Source: Actinomycetes bacterium
GTDB taxonomy: Bacteria; Actinomycetota; Acidimicrobiia; Acidimicrobiales; JABEUL01
DNA: 64,000 bases
Reading direction: 5' to 3'
Assembly: GCA_021790815.1 (NCBI GenBank)
Contig: JAJYFT010000003.1
Span: 1-64,000 of the forward strand
Of the stretch, positions 49,015-59,708 are shown piece by piece. The notes below the pieces were generated by a model, which was not told the DNA's origin, ran no database searches, and saw nothing but the letters and a program-made list of their open reading frames with translations. Within the stretch, counting starts at the first letter, position 1. Every line of letters starts with the position of its first letter. Made by a program: the position numbers and the translations under genes.

Positions 49015-49261
49015 AAAGTGATACCACTTTTAATAGCCATCTCAAATATTCTCATCAGGTAGTCTCACTAGTTCTTCTATTCGTGTCAATTTGATATAAA
49101 TACATAATTTGCAACTCGTAAAAAATAGTCCTCTAAAACAAATATCCTGAGAGCAACTTTCGATCAATAAAAATGCCACGCTGCCGTACTTGCTTTGCAC
49201 ATACTATATGATTCAAAATATTCCTTTGTTGCAACTGGTTCACAATAGCTATTGTAATGAG

Positions 49262-49927
49262 TCAGTTTCGACTAAGTTTCGATTCAATAGCTTTTATGAC
49301 CCTCGAAAGGACAACATCAGCAGTCCCAACTCCGTTAATAGTAGACAAAAGTGACTTCTCACGATAGAAGTCTACAAGTGGTGCAGTTTGTTCATCATAA
49401 AGAGTAAGCCTTCTAATAATTGCATCTTCTGTATCGTCATCTCTTTGGATGACTTCACCACCGCAAATATCGCATGTCCAATTAATTTTAGGAGGTTGAG
49501 AAGTCGAATATACAGCCTGGCAATCAATACATACTCTCCTTGATGCAAGCCTTCTTAATACAACACCAGTGGGAACCTCTAGGTCAACTACTAGGTTAAG
49601 ACTCAAAGGAAGGAGCATCTCTTCTAGGAGTACTGCCTGAGAAACAGTTCTAGGGTATCCATCCAAAATAAACCCTTTCTCCCTTGCGCCGTCTCTGTCC
49701 AATCTCTCAGCAACCATCTTATTTACAACTTCATCAGGTATAAGCTCACCTTTTTCCATTGATTTCTTTGCTTCAAGGCCTAATACAGTTTCAGCCCTCA
49801 CAGCTGCTCTAAGCATGTCACCAGTCGCGATATGTGGGACAGCATAAAAACGTGACAATCGAACACATTGAGTTCCTTTTCCTGCGCCCTGTTTTCCCAG
49901 GACAACTACAAATGCCCCCTTGTTCAC
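49262..49927 (-). CDS. adk: Adenylate kinase
   Basis: LGKQGAGKGTQCVRL, ATGDMLRAAV, FILDGYPRTVSQA, Cys4 LID CIDC..CDIC. Confidence 0.96.
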   Translation of the reverse strand: MNKGAFVVVLGKQGAGKGTQCVRLSRFYAVPHIATGDMLRAAVRAETVLGLEAKKSMEKGELIPDEVVNKMVAERLDRDGAREKGFILDGYPRTVSQAVLLEEMLLPLSLNLVVDLEVPTGVVLRRLASRRVCIDCQAVYSTSQPPKINWTCDICGGEVIQRDDDTEDAIIRRLTLYDEQTAPLVDFYREKSLLSTINGVGTADVVLSRVIKAIESKLSRN

Positions 49928-51214
49928 CTAGTTAAGAAAACTCTCGTAGTTTCTCATCACCAGTTGACCATCAAGTTGCCTCAGGGTCTCAAGTGTGACT
50001 CCAACAGATATAAGAACAGTGACTCCAAAAAAAGGAACCTGCTTTATATTCCAAAGAACTAGAGGAATGGCAGGTAGGACTGCAAAGATAGCTAGATAAA
50101 GTGAACCAGGAAGCGTAATCCGATTCAAAATTCTACTCAGGTAACGTTCTGTCGGAAGTCCAGGTCTAATTCCAGGTATATATCCACCTTGTTTTCTAAT
50201 CTGCTCTGCCTGAAGCTGTGGGTCAAACTGAATTCGAACGAAGAAAAATGCAAACAAGACAATCAACGCGCCATAAGTAAATATATAAATTATGCTCGTT
50301 GAAGCTAAATTATTCTTCACAAAATTTGTGAGTGGTTGCCATGGAATAATATTGGACAAAAGTACAGGAATATACAGTAATGAGCTAGCAAAAATTACTG
50401 GTACAACACCACTTTGATTAACTTTCAAGGGAATATAAGTTGATTGACCAGCCATTTGACGCCTTCCAACAATTCTTTTTGCGATAACCATTTGGATTCG
50501 TCGCTGACCTTGCTCCATAAAAACAATCGCTACAAGCATTGCAAGAGTTAAAGCCATTATCACCCAAAACTTAAACTGTCCTGCTTGAGATAAAACTATC
50601 GCTCCAACACCTGGTAAAGTCGCCACTACATTTGCAAAGATAAGGATAGACATCCCTTGACCAATCCCGTGCTGGGTTATTAACTCACCCAACCACATGA
50701 CAAACGCTGTTCCAGCCGTTAGTGTCAGAACAATAAATGCGGCTCTTGGAAATGTCCAGTCCGGGATAAGATCAACTGAACTGCCTGTGTTGAATATCCC
50801 ACCAGTGTGAAAGGCATACGTTAACCCAGATGCCTGCATAATTGCGAGCCCAACGGTCAAATAACGCGTAGTCTGAGTTAGTTTTTTCTGTCCTACTGGT
50901 CCTTGCTCTCTCCATTCAGCTAGTTTCGGAATTGCAGTTGTCAACATCTGCACAATGATCGAACTAGTTATGTAAGGCATTATCCCTAGCCCGAAAACAG
51001 CCATTTTAGTAATAGCGCCACCCGTAAACAAGCTGAGATACGCGAGAATACCGTTATTCTGTGCCTGTTGCTTCAAAGCTTGGAGCTGATGAACATCAAC
51101 CCCTGGTACTGGTATATTTGCACCAAGTTGATAGGCTCCAATTACAAAGACGGTAAATAGAACTTTCTTTCTTAAGTCACCTACTTTGAAAATGTTAGAA
51201 AGTCTAGATAGCAC
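49928..51214 (-). CDS. secY: Protein translocase subunit SecY
   Basis: ANIPVPGVD, GLGIMPYITSSIIVQML, GIGQGMSILIFANVV, KVNQSGVVPVIFASSLL. Confidence 0.97.
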   Translation of the reverse strand: MLSRLSNIFKVGDLRKKVLFTVFVIGAYQLGANIPVPGVDVHQLQALKQQAQNNGILAYLSLFTGGAITKMAVFGLGIMPYITSSIIVQMLTTAIPKLAEWREQGPVGQKKLTQTTRYLTVGLAIMQASGLTYAFHTGGIFNTGSSVDLIPDWTFPRAAFIVLTLTAGTAFVMWLGELITQHGIGQGMSILIFANVVATLPGVGAIVLSQAGQFKFWVIMALTLAMLVAIVFMEQGQRRIQMVIAKRIVGRRQMAGQSTYIPLKVNQSGVVPVIFASSLLYIPVLLSNIIPWQPLTNFVKNNLASTSIIYIFTYGALIVLFAFFFVRIQFDPQLQAEQIRKQGGYIPGIRPGLPTERYLSRILNRITLPGSLYLAIFAVLPAIPLVLWNIKQVPFFGVTVLISVGVTLETLRQLDGQLVMRNYESFLN

Positions 51215-51257
51215 CTGTCACTCCAAATTCGAATTATCTGAATTATAACCTTAAATT

Positions 51258-51746
51258 CTAGCGGTTTGAAAGCGCACTACCAGAAACTGGCGGTCTCCCA
51301 TGGCCAAACGGCGCAGGAATAATCTCAACTGAACCACCTTTTGCCTCAATCTCTTTTTGAGCAGAAGCTGAAATTGCGTGGACTTTTAATGTTAAAGCTG
51401 AGGATATTTCACCTCTACCTAAAACCTTAACCATTCCCCGTGAGTGCACAAGGCCCTTGTTTCTAAGTATCTCAGGAGTTATGGTGGATTCGTTGAGTCT
51501 ACTAATATCGTCAAGGTTTACGACTTGGTATGTTACTTTAAACGGGTTTTTAAATCCTTTTAGCTTAGGAATTCTTTGGGTAAGAGGAAGTTGACCTCCT
51601 TCAAATCCTGGTCTAACCGAAGAACGAGCATTTTGCCCTTTTGTCCCTCTTCCAGCGGTTTTCCCTCCGTGTCCACCAATACCACGTCCGACCCTGCGTT
51701 TTTTCGTTACGGATCCATAAGCTGGTTTCAAATCATGAATTTTCAT
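51258..51746 (-). CDS. rplO: 50S ribosomal protein L15
   Basis: KKRRVGRGIGGHGGKTAGRGTKGQNARSSVRPGFEGGQLPLTQRIPKLKGF. Confidence 0.97.
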   Translation of the reverse strand: MKIHDLKPAYGSVTKKRRVGRGIGGHGGKTAGRGTKGQNARSSVRPGFEGGQLPLTQRIPKLKGFKNPFKVTYQVVNLDDISRLNESTITPEILRNKGLVHSRGMVKVLGRGEISSALTLKVHAISASAQKEIEAKGGSVEIIPAPFGHGRPPVSGSALSNR

Positions 51747-51773
51747 TTTTTACCTTTTAACTAACTTCCTTGA

Positions 51774-51971
51774 TCAATTTTCTGAGCTTATTTGCTCAAC
51801 TTTAACCATGTGGCTAACGCGACGTATCATACCTAAAATCTCTGGTCTATTTGGAAGGTCGTTTGACTTTCCAATTTTACGGAGACCGAGGGCCCGAAGT
51901 GTAGCCTTAGTTTTAGGCTTGACACCGATTACTGATTTAATTTGTGTGACCCGAATTACCTGATTTTCCAT
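51774..51971 (-). CDS. rpmD: 50S ribosomal protein L30
   Basis: IRVTQIKSVIGVKPKTKATLRALGLRKIGKSNDLPNRPEILGMIRRVSHMVKVE. Confidence 0.95.
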   Translation of the reverse strand: MENQVIRVTQIKSVIGVKPKTKATLRALGLRKIGKSNDLPNRPEILGMIRRVSHMVKVEQISSEN

Positions 51972-51973
51972 AC

Positions 51974-52525
51974 TTACTTCTCCTGCTGTGCTGAAGCTGC
52001 TATTTCTTTTCGTCTTTCCCTATACGCATTCAACACGCCTCTTGGGGTAACTTCTTCAACTGATTTTCCTCTTAGACGAGCGACATCTTCGGGTCGTTTA
52101 AGTGCCTTTAGCCCTGCCATGGTAGCGTGAGCGACATTTAAACCGTTCGAAGACCCAAGTGATTTAGCAAGAATATCGTGAATTCCGGCCATTTCAAGAA
52201 TGGCTCGTGCTGCTCCACCAGCAATAACACCAGTACCCGGAGCTGCCGGTTTGAGCAGAACCCTTCCCGCTCCTGCTTCTCCAATAATCCTGTGAGTTAT
52301 GGTTGAACCAGCTAAAGGAACTTCAATCATGCTCCTTTTAGCAACTTCTATACCTTTTTGAACTGCTAATCCTGCTTCTTTAGCTTTTCCATATCCAAGA
52401 CCAACTTTGCCATTTCCGTCGCCTACCACCATTAACGCCGTAAAAGAAAACCTTCGCCCTCCTTTTACAACCTTTGCAACCCTATTTACTAATATTGTTC
52501 GCTCTTCATACTGAACCTCTACCAT
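51974..52525 (-). CDS. rpsE: 30S ribosomal protein S5
   Basis: [43 protein letters not shown]. Confidence 0.98.
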   Translation of the reverse strand: MVEVQYEERTILVNRVAKVVKGGRRFSFTALMVVGDGNGKVGLGYGKAKEAGLAVQKGIEVAKRSMIEVPLAGSTITHRIIGEAGAGRVLLKPAAPGTGVIAGGAARAILEMAGIHDILAKSLGSSNGLNVAHATMAGLKALKRPEDVARLRGKSVEEVTPRGVLNAYRERRKEIAASAQQEK

Positions 52526-52527
52526 TG

Positions 52528-52890
52528 CTAAAACTCCAAACCAGCTGATCTTGCAGCTTCAGCCAACGCAGCAACTCGACCGTGATATATAAATCCACCC
52601 CGGTCAAAAACAACAGTTTTTATGCCTGCTTCCAATGCACGCTTTGCTACTTTTTCACCGATAATACCCGCAGCTTCAATTCCACTTTTTCTGTTTTCTT
52701 TAAAATCCTTTTCAAGTGTCGAAGCATGAACTAAGGTAGTTCCTTTTTGATCATCAATAATCTGTGCCGAGATGTGCTTTGACGATCGAAATACACAGAG
52801 ACGCGGTCTTTCTGTTGTACCACTAATTTTAATGCGGATTCGAAAATGCCGCTTTTGTCTTGAACTGACTGAGCCTTTAGCTAAGGTCAT
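52528..52890 (-). CDS. rplR: 50S ribosomal protein L18
   Basis: [61 protein letters not shown]. Confidence 0.97.
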   Translation of the reverse strand: MTLAKGSVSSRQKRHFRIRIKISGTTERPRLCVFRSSKHISAQIIDDQKGTTLVHASTLEKDFKENRKSGIEAAGIIGEKVAKRALEAGIKTVVFDRGGFIYHGRVAALAEAARSAGLEF

Positions 52891-53426
52891 TTTGCGGCTT
52901 TCCCTGCCTTTCTAATAATTCTTTCATTTGCATACCTGACACCTTTTCCTTTATAAGGTTCGGGCTTCCTTAGTTTTCTAATATCTGCAGCAACTTGACC
53001 AACTTTTTCCTTGTCAATACCTTTAACAATTATTTTATTATTGGCTGGAACCTCAAAACTCACTCCATCTGGCGCAGAGACAAAGACTGGATGGCTAAAA
53101 CCTAAAGCGAGCTCTAACTCATTTGGCGCCTTTTGCATTGCACGGTAACCAACGCCAACAATATCAAGCTCCTTTATAAACCCATTAGTTACACCAACTA
53201 CCATGTTTGAAACAAGTGTCCGTGTTAGCCCATGTAGAGACCGAGCTGATCTACTTTCTTCAGATCGTTCGACATATAGAGTATCACCATCTTGCCTTAT
53301 CAAAATAGTTAGAGGAATTGTCCTCTCAAGATCTCCGTTAGGTCCTTTGACTTTTACCCTGTCACCATCGATATTAACTTCAACATTGCTTGGAACTGCA
53401 ATTGGAGTACGTCCTATTCTAGACAT
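52887..53426 (-). CDS. rplF: 50S ribosomal protein L6
   Basis: [17 protein letters not shown]...[13 protein letters not shown]...[23 protein letters not shown]. Confidence 0.97.
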   Translation of the reverse strand: MSRIGRTPIAVPSNVEVNIDGDRVKVKGPNGDLERTIPLTILIRQDGDTLYVERSEESRSARSLHGLTRTLVSNMVVGVTNGFIKELDIVGVGYRAMQKAPNELELALGFSHPVFVSAPDGVSFEVPANNKIIVKGIDKEKVGQVAADIRKLRKPEPYKGKGVRYANERIIRKAGKAAK

Positions 53427-53475
53427 TCAATTCTCCTCTTCCGGTTTTACTATACCTATGATTGTGCTAAACCTA

Positions 53476-53880
53476 CTACCAAACATGACACAAAATCTCT
53501 CCACCCATGTTGGCTTTCCTAGCTTCACGATCGGTCATTAGGCCTTTTGAAGTTGAAATGATTGCAAGTCCAAGTCCTCCAAGGACACGAGGAACCTGAT
53601 CGGCTCTCGCGTAAATCCTAAGACCTGGTTTTGAAACCCTTCTCAAACCACCGATCGTTCTTTCTCTCTCTTGTGTATACCTAAGATCTAACTCAAGAGT
53701 GCTGCCGACACTATTTTGATTATCTACTAACTTATAGCCAGCTAAGTAACCTTCTCTCGTAAGAATTTGAGCAAGTGCAACCTTTAGCTTTGATGAAGGC
53801 ATCTTTACAGACGGCTTCATTGCAAGATTTGCATTCCTAATTCTAGTTAGCATATCTGCTATAGGATCGGTCATAGTCAT
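53476..53880 (-). CDS. rpsH: 30S ribosomal protein S8
   Basis: [62 protein letters not shown]. Confidence 0.97.
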   Translation of the reverse strand: MTMTDPIADMLTRIRNANLAMKPSVKMPSSKLKVALAQILTREGYLAGYKLVDNQNSVGSTLELDLRYTQERERTIGGLRRVSKPGLRIYARADQVPRVLGGLGLAIISTSKGLMTDREARKANMGGEILCHVW

Positions 53881-53895
53881 ACGTTTAAGCCCTCC

Positions 53896-54081
53896 TTACC
53901 AACTCGACTTCGTAACACCGGGAACCTCACCTGCGTGCACCATTTCTCTAAAACATATCCTGCAAAGACCAAATTTTTTAAAAACGGCTTTCGGGCGACC
54001 GCATCTAAGACATCGAGTGTATGCTCTCACTTTATATTTTGGTACTCTTTGTTGTTTTTGAACTAAGGCTTTTTTTGCCAT
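53896..54081 (-). CDS. rpsN: 30S ribosomal protein S14 type Z (zinc-binding)
   Basis: 61 aa, [38 protein letters not shown]. Confidence 0.96.
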   Translation of the reverse strand: MAKKALVQKQQRVPKYKVRAYTRCLRCGRPKAVFKKFGLCRICFREMVHAGEVPGVTKSSW

Positions 54082-54083
54082 CT

Positions 54084-54668
54084 TTAATTTCCTTCCCGTT
54101 TGAATGGGAACCCAAGCGCAACAAGTAGCGCTTTACCTTCTTCATTACTTTTTGCTGTTGTTACGATAGTTATATCCATACCCCTCGATGCGTCGATTGA
54201 ATCGTAATCTATTTCGGGGAATATTAATTGTTCTACAACTCCAAAAGTGTAGTTTCCTTTACCATCAAAAGATTTATTTGGCAATCCTCTAAAGTCTCGA
54301 ATTCTTGGAATCGATATAGCTACAAGTCTGTCGTAAAACTCCCACATCCTATCGCCTCTAAGTGTAACTTTCGCGCCAATCGGGTTGCCTTCACGCAGTT
54401 TAAATTGAGAAATTGATATTTTAGCTTTTGTTACTAAAGGCTTTTGTCCAGTGATCTTTTCAAGATCTCTTAGTGCACCATCTAAAAGCGATTGCTGCTG
54501 GGTAGCTTTGCCAACTCCCATATTTATAACAATCTTTGATAGAGTTGGTACTTCCATAATGTTTTTGAAGTGCAACGATTCTTTTAATTCATTTCTAATA
54601 GTTGAAAGATATCGCTCTTTTAGTCTCGGCACTTTGCGCTCTGTTTGAAAAGAAGTAGATGATGCCAT
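54084..54668 (-). CDS. rplE: 50S ribosomal protein L5
   Basis: [51 protein letters not shown]. Confidence 0.97.
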   Translation of the reverse strand: MASSTSFQTERKVPRLKERYLSTIRNELKESLHFKNIMEVPTLSKIVINMGVGKATQQQSLLDGALRDLEKITGQKPLVTKAKISISQFKLREGNPIGAKVTLRGDRMWEFYDRLVAISIPRIRDFRGLPNKSFDGKGNYTFGVVEQLIFPEIDYDSIDASRGMDITIVTTAKSNEEGKALLVALGFPFKREGN

Positions 54669-54971
54669 TTAAAGGTCGCCTCCACATTTTCCACAGACTC
54701 TTTTTTTTGAGCTGTCGCTCAATTCGTAAGAAATTCGTGTCGGGCCACAGGACGAGCAGACAATCGCAACGTTGGAAGCATTGACAGGCATATCTTTATC
54801 AATAATGCCACCTTGCATCATTGCTTTAGTAGCTTTAGTATGCTTCTTAACAACATTGACTCTATCGACTATTACTTTATTCGTGTGTGGGAATACATGC
54901 ATTACCTCACCTTCACGTCCTTTGTCCTTGCCAGTAAGTACTCTGACTTTATCTCCCTTTTTAATTTTCAT
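54669..54971 (-). CDS. rplX: 50S ribosomal protein L24
   Basis: MKIKKGDKVRVLTGKDKGREGEVMHVFPHTNKVIVDRVNVVKKHTK. Confidence 0.96.
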   Translation of the reverse strand: MKIKKGDKVRVLTGKDKGREGEVMHVFPHTNKVIVDRVNVVKKHTKATKAMMQGGIIDKDMPVNASNVAIVCSSCGPTRISYELSDSSKKRVCGKCGGDL

Positions 54972-55340
54972 CTATATAACCTCCGGAGCAAGTGAGATAA
55001 TTCGCATAAATCGTTTCTCTCGCAACTCACGGCCCACAGGCCCAAAAATACGAGTACCTCGAGGTTGCATCTGCTCATTAATCAAAACTGCAGCGTTCTC
55101 ATCAAATCTTATGTAGCTTCCGTCTGGTCGTCTTTTTTCTTTTTTCGTCCTGACGACAACACACTTGACAACATCACCCTTTTTTACCCCCGCACCTGGA
55201 ATAGCATCTTTAACCGTGGCAACAAAAATATCGCCAATCGACGCGTACCGGCGTCTGGAACCTCCAAGAACTTTGATGCAAAGAACTTCTTTAGCTCCAG
55301 AGTTATCCGCAACCTTAAGCCTAGTTTCTTGCTGAATCAT
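54972..55340 (-). CDS. rplN: 50S ribosomal protein L14
   Basis: [37 protein letters not shown]. Confidence 0.98.
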   Translation of the reverse strand: MIQQETRLKVADNSGAKEVLCIKVLGGSRRRYASIGDIFVATVKDAIPGAGVKKGDVVKCVVVRTKKEKRRPDGSYIRFDENAAVLINEQMQPRGTRIFGPVGRELREKRFMRIISLAPEVI

Positions 55341-55624
55341 CTGGCACGCTCCACAATTTCAACAAGCCTCCAATGCTTACTTTTTGATAGCGGCCGAGTT
55401 TCAACAACTTTCACTTTGTCTCCAATATTGGCATCATTAGCTTCATCATGGACATAGAGTTTCTTCGTCTGTTGAACAATCTTCTTATAACGAGGATGTC
55501 GAACTCTTTCAATAACAGCAACTACACACGTCTTTTGCATGGCAGTTGATACTACTATTCCTTCACGCTCTTTTCGACGGGTTCTTACGTTTTCTATATT
55601 TTCTTCAACTTCATTCATCTTCAT
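55337..55624 (-). CDS. rpsQ: 30S ribosomal protein S17 (overlaps rpmC 3' end)
   Basis: [69 protein letters not shown]; start among MKMNEVEEN Mets (55618 or 55624). Confidence 0.93.
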   Translation of the reverse strand: MKMNEVEENIENVRTRRKEREGIVVSTAMQKTCVVAVIERVRHPRYKKIVQQTKKLYVHDEANDANIGDKVKVVETRPLSKSKHWRLVEIVERAR

Positions 55625-56015
55625 CCGCCTCTGTAGCTTCTTCATCTTCAACCGAAGAATTCACTTCAATTGCATCTTCTTCACTATGATCTATCTTGCT
55701 CTTAATTTCGACATCAATCTCATCTGAACTATCTTGATCTGGTTCTTCATCTACCTCAAGTTCTTCGATAGTAGATACTTTAAGTTTTCTAGTTTTCAAT
55801 GAAACTGGTTTTAAATGTTCAATACCAAGCTCATCTTCATGAAGAATTGTTAAAATGCGTGCGATCTCTTGCTTAACTTTCTTTATTTCAGACACATTGT
55901 CGAGCTGTCCCGTTGCTGCCCGAAACCTCAAGGACACTAGAGCTTGCCGACTTTCATTCAATCTCCCTACCAACTCAGCGGTGTGATACGTAGCTAGTTC
56001 TTTAGCCTTCGTCAT
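55611..56015 (-). CDS. rpmC: 50S ribosomal protein L29 with long acidic C-terminal extension
   Basis: L29 core [55 protein letters not shown] then ~60 aa Glu/Asp-rich tail. Confidence 0.93.
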   Translation of the reverse strand: MTKAKELATYHTAELVGRLNESRQALVSLRFRAATGQLDNVSEIKKVKQEIARILTILHEDELGIEHLKPVSLKTRKLKVSTIEELEVDEEPDQDSSDEIDVEIKSKIDHSEEDAIEVNSSVEDEEATEADEDE

Positions 56016-56437
56016 ACTTGCACCTCCAGTGGATTTCTTACAACAAATCGAGCCTTCATGGGAAGCTTTTGAATCGCTAGGTTCATAGCTTCTTTGGCTA
56101 GCTCCTCATTCACTCCAGCTAGTTCGAATAGTATTCGACCTGGTTTTATTACTGCAACCCAAAGCTCCGGATTCCCTTTTCCAGAACCCATTCTCGTCTC
56201 TGCTGGCTTTTTCGTAACTGGTTTGTCTGGGAAAATACGAATCCAAACTTTCCCACCACGTCGGACATGTCTAGTCATTGCAATACGAGCAGCTTCAATT
56301 TGACGGGCCGTCAACCAAGCTGGTTCAAGAGCCTGAATTCCAAAATCTCCGAAACTCACATCAGATCCACCCTTTGCCATTCCAGTCATCCGCCCACGAT
56401 GGGTCTTTCTGTAACGCACTTTTTTAGGCATTAACAT
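56012..56437 (-). CDS. rplP: 50S ribosomal protein L16
   Basis: [69 protein letters not shown]. Confidence 0.98.
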   Translation of the reverse strand: MLMPKKVRYRKTHRGRMTGMAKGGSDVSFGDFGIQALEPAWLTARQIEAARIAMTRHVRRGGKVWIRIFPDKPVTKKPAETRMGSGKGNPELWVAVIKPGRILFELAGVNEELAKEAMNLAIQKLPMKARFVVRNPLEVQV

Positions 56438-56439
56438 AG

Positions 56440-57354
56440 TTAATCGGACTCCTTTCTGAAGTGTGGTGTCTCGTGATGCTCTCCACGTATTCTTCTTTCA
56501 ATCTCTTCTTCTTCTGCTAAAAGCTTCTCAAGGGCATCACCATCTGGACCTGAATTTGAAAGCTCTTCTTTTTCAATGGGAACTTCTGACTCTCCGAAAA
56601 CAGTCTGGTCTGGACGGCGCTTTCCTCCACCAGCAGTAATGATTCTTCGGGGCTTAAGTTGACCAGAAGTCTCTCCAACCGCCATTGCCGCTTCTTGGTG
56701 AATTTTATCCTCGGAAGTAGTCTTGTAAGGAACAATATCGCCTTTATAAATCCAAACTTTAACCCCAATTCGGCCAAATGTGGTCCTAGCTTCCCTGAAA
56801 CCGTAGTCAACATCTGCCCTAAGGGTATGAAGAGGGACACGACCTTCACGATACGATTCTTTTCTAGCCATTTCAGCTCCACCAAGTCGGCCTGAACATT
56901 GGACTTTAACGCCCTGACCACCAGCCTTTTGAACCATTTGAATAGCTCTTTTCATTGCACGTCTGAAGCTAATTCTTCTTGAAAGCTGATCTGCAATACC
57001 TTGTGCAATTAGTGCTGCATCAAGTTCAGGTTGTTTAATTTCCTGAATGTTAAGAGAAATTTTAGAGTTACCTGTTATGTGTTCAAGCCTCTTTCTAAGC
57101 CTCTCCGCCTCTTGACCTTTACGCCCAATTACAATACCTGGCCTTGCCGTATGTACATCAACTCTAAGTCTGTCTCTGGTTCTCTCGATTTCTACCCTAC
57201 TTACCGCTGCGGCTTCTAGCTCTCGCATTAGGTAGTCTCGAATTTTCCAGTCTTCTATAACTAGTTTCTTGTAGTCTCGGTCCTCAAACCAACGTGATTT
57301 CCAATCAGTAGTTATACCTAGCCTAAATCCATATGGATTAACTTTCTGTCCCAT
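56440..57354 (-). CDS. rpsC: 30S ribosomal protein S3 with C-terminal extension
   Basis: [58 protein letters not shown]. Confidence 0.98.
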   Translation of the reverse strand: MGQKVNPYGFRLGITTDWKSRWFEDRDYKKLVIEDWKIRDYLMRELEAAAVSRVEIERTRDRLRVDVHTARPGIVIGRKGQEAERLRKRLEHITGNSKISLNIQEIKQPELDAALIAQGIADQLSRRISFRRAMKRAIQMVQKAGGQGVKVQCSGRLGGAEMARKESYREGRVPLHTLRADVDYGFREARTTFGRIGVKVWIYKGDIVPYKTTSEDKIHQEAAMAVGETSGQLKPRRIITAGGGKRRPDQTVFGESEVPIEKEELSNSGPDGDALEKLLAEEEEIERRIRGEHHETPHFRKESD

Positions 57355-57358
57355 TTAA

Positions 57359-58279
57359 CTAACCCTCGCTTCCATCAGAGTCTTGAACTTCGCTGTCTTC
57401 AGCACCTGAATCTGATTCCAAAACTGATTCATCCTCCAAATCGATTGCGAGTTTTTCTGCAGCTTCAGATCTCACGGGAGTTTCCTGATGTCTACCTAAG
57501 TCAGAATCTTCTAATTCGAGTTCATCCTCTAAATCGATTGCGAGTTTTTCTGCAGCTTCAGATCTCACGGGAGTTTCCTGATGTCTACCTAAGTCAGAAT
57601 CTTCTAATTCGAGTTCATCCTCTAAATCGATTGCGAGTTTTTCTGCAGCTTCAGATCTCACGGGAGTTTCCTGATGTCTACCTAAGTCAGAATCTTCTAA
57701 TTCGAGTTCATCCTCTAAATCGATTGCGAGTTTCTCTGCAGCTTCAGATCTTTGACCTTCAGCGCCTAAGCTCTCTTCAAGCTCAACTATCTCGTTTGTA
57801 TCAGCACTAAGTTCTTGTACATCATCACTATTTTCCGACTTTGCTTTAGAACTTGCTCGAGCAGCTTCCACTCGTTTCTGCCTTCGAATCGCGGTTTCAG
57901 CAGCTCTTCTAGATCTAACTTTTTCAAGTTCTTCTGGCGTTAATCGTGAGACTTCAATAGTAATATGACAATTTCTTTTCCTGATTCTTGAAGCCCTTCC
58001 TCGCGCTCTTGGCTTAAACCGTTTCATCGTAGCGCCTTCATCAGCAAAACAAGTAGAAACGTAAAGCTCAGTAGCGTCAAGACCTTCAGATTGAGCGGCG
58101 TTTGCTATTGCAGAGGCTAAAACCTTAGCAATTGGAATTGCTGGTCCCCTAGATGTTTTTAGCAGCATAGAAATAGCATCGTGAGCATTTTCCCCACGAA
58201 TTATATCCAAGACTTCACGCGCCTTATATGCTGAGAAACGAGCAAACTTAAGTCGAGCTGATGCAACTTCATTAGCCAC
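57359..58279 (-). CDS. rplV: 50S ribosomal protein L22 with acidic tandem-repeat C-terminal extension
   Basis: L22 core SARLKFARFSAYKAREVLDIIRGENAHDAISML...RFKPRARGRASRIRKRNCHITIEV; then RSEAAEKLAIDLEDELELEDSDLGRHQETPV repeats. Confidence 0.95.
   Translation of the reverse strand: MANEVASARLKFARFSAYKAREVLDIIRGENAHDAISMLLKTSRGPAIPIAKVLASAIANAAQSEGLDATELYVSTCFADEGATMKRFKPRARGRASRIRKRNCHITIEVSRLTPEELEKVRSRRAAETAIRRQKRVEAARASSKAKSENSDDVQELSADTNEIVELEESLGAEGQRSEAAEKLAIDLEDELELEDSDLGRHQETPVRSEAAEKLAIDLEDELELEDSDLGRHQETPVRSEAAEKLAIDLEDELELEDSDLGRHQETPVRSEAAEKLAIDLEDESVLESDSGAEDSEVQDSDGSEG
57431..57751. repeat. 93-bp tandem repeat, ~3.45 near-identical copies, inside rplV
   Basis: Copies begin at 57431, 57524, 57617 and 57710 (partial); only isolated single-base differences seen. 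Confidence 0.97.
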
Positions 58280-58281
58280 CT

Positions 58282-58560
58282 TTATCGCCTCCCTTGCCTT
58301 TCTTGACCGGCATGAAATCTAAAGGTTCGTGTCGGCGCAAACTCCCCAAGTTTGTGACCAACCATTGATTCCGAAACGAAGACAGGCACATGCTTTCTGC
58401 CATCGTGCACAGCAATTGTGTGACCAACCATGTCAGGTATTATCGTCGATCGTCGTGACCATGTCTTAATAACCCTCTTCTCATTTGCCTGATTCATGAT
58501 TTCTACTTTTTTCAATAAGTGGTCATCCACAAAAGGACCTTTTTTTAAACTTCTCGGCAT
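58282..58560 (-). CDS. rpsS: 30S ribosomal protein S19
   Basis: [60 protein letters not shown]. Confidence 0.98.
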   Translation of the reverse strand: MPRSLKKGPFVDDHLLKKVEIMNQANEKRVIKTWSRRSTIIPDMVGHTIAVHDGRKHVPVFVSESMVGHKLGEFAPTRTFRFHAGQERQGRR

Positions 58561-58574
58561 ATCTTTTCCTTTAC

Positions 58575-59411
58575 CTATCGCCTCGCGCCTCGACCTCGTC
58601 GGCGACGGATTATAAGCTTGTCTGAATCTTTATTCTTGCGACGTGTGCGACCTTCAGGCTTGCCCCACGGAGAAACAGGGTGACGTCCACCAGAAGTCTT
58701 ACCTTCTCCACCACCTAGTGGGTGATCAACTGGGTTCATGGCAACACCACGAGTCTGAGGTCTTACACCCTTCCACCTATTTCGACCTGCTTTCCCTATA
58801 GAAATTAATTCAGCCTCCGAATTGCCTACTTCTCCTACAGTTGCTCTGCAATCTATCATTACCCTACGCATTTCGGTAGAAGGAAGCCTGACAGTTGCAT
58901 ACGCTCCTTCTTTCGCTACAAGTTGAATTGCTGCTCCTGCACCTCGACCCATTTTCCCGCCGGCACCAGGTTTTAACTCTACGTTGTGGACTACAGTACC
59001 AACTGGAATATAACGCATGGGTAGTGCATTTCCAGGTCTAATATCAGCATCTCTACCCGACTTTACAAAGTCACCAACTTTAATCTTGTTCGGGGCAAGT
59101 ATGTACCGTTTTTCACCGTCTTCGTAGTGAAGTAAAGCAATTCTCGCATTACGGTTTGGATCATACTCGATTGCAACAACTTTTGCGCCAATTCCATCTT
59201 TATCGCGCTTAAAGTCTACAATTCTGTACTGCCTCTTATGACCTCCACCTTTGTGTCTTGCAGTTTTGCGACCCAGGTTATTTCTACCCCCAGTTGAGGG
59301 CTTCGGTCCAATTAGTGACTTTTCAGGTTTTGACTTTGTAATTTCAGAAAAGTCCGAGACAGTCTGAAAGCGGCGACCTGCGCTAGTAGGCTTACGTTGC
59401 CTTAGTGCCAT
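58575..59411 (-). CDS. rplB: 50S ribosomal protein L2
   Basis: [52 protein letters not shown]. Confidence 0.98.
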   Translation of the reverse strand: MALRQRKPTSAGRRFQTVSDFSEITKSKPEKSLIGPKPSTGGRNNLGRKTARHKGGGHKRQYRIVDFKRDKDGIGAKVVAIEYDPNRNARIALLHYEDGEKRYILAPNKIKVGDFVKSGRDADIRPGNALPMRYIPVGTVVHNVELKPGAGGKMGRGAGAAIQLVAKEGAYATVRLPSTEMRRVMIDCRATVGEVGNSEAELISIGKAGRNRWKGVRPQTRGVAMNPVDHPLGGGEGKTSGGRHPVSPWGKPEGRTRRKNKDSDKLIIRRRRGRGARR

Positions 59412-59708
59412 TTAACTACGCACCTCCTCAAAGATTTCGATCTTATCTCCAGGCTGCAACGTTACTATGGCTCGTTTTATATCAGGTTTTTTCCCTTGCC
59501 TGCCCGATCTTCGATCTGTAACTACTTTTCCTGATCTGCGAAGTGTATTCACTTTTTTTACTCTGACTTGAAATGTACTTTCAACGGCTTGCCTTATTTC
59601 AATCTTCGTTGAAGTTGGCTCAACGGAAAATACATACGACCCAGAGTCCATTAATGAATATGACTTTTCGGAAACAACCGGATTAAATAGGATTGTCTTT
59701 TTCTTCAT
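59412..59708 (-). CDS. rplW: 50S ribosomal protein L23
   Basis: NPVVSEKSYSLMDSGSYVFSVEPTSTKIEIRQAVESTFQVRVKKVNTL. Confidence 0.96.
   Translation of the reverse strand: MKKKTILFNPVVSEKSYSLMDSGSYVFSVEPTSTKIEIRQAVESTFQVRVKKVNTLRRSGKVVTDRRSGRQGKKPDIKRAIVTLQPGDKIEIFEEVRS

Noticed and set aside
57445-57810. 121-aa + strand ORF with repeats (MRVFLQLQISREFPDVYLSQNLLIRVHPLN...)
   Set aside because: Exact antisense of the 93-bp rplV tandem repeat; repetition is inherited from the coding strand.
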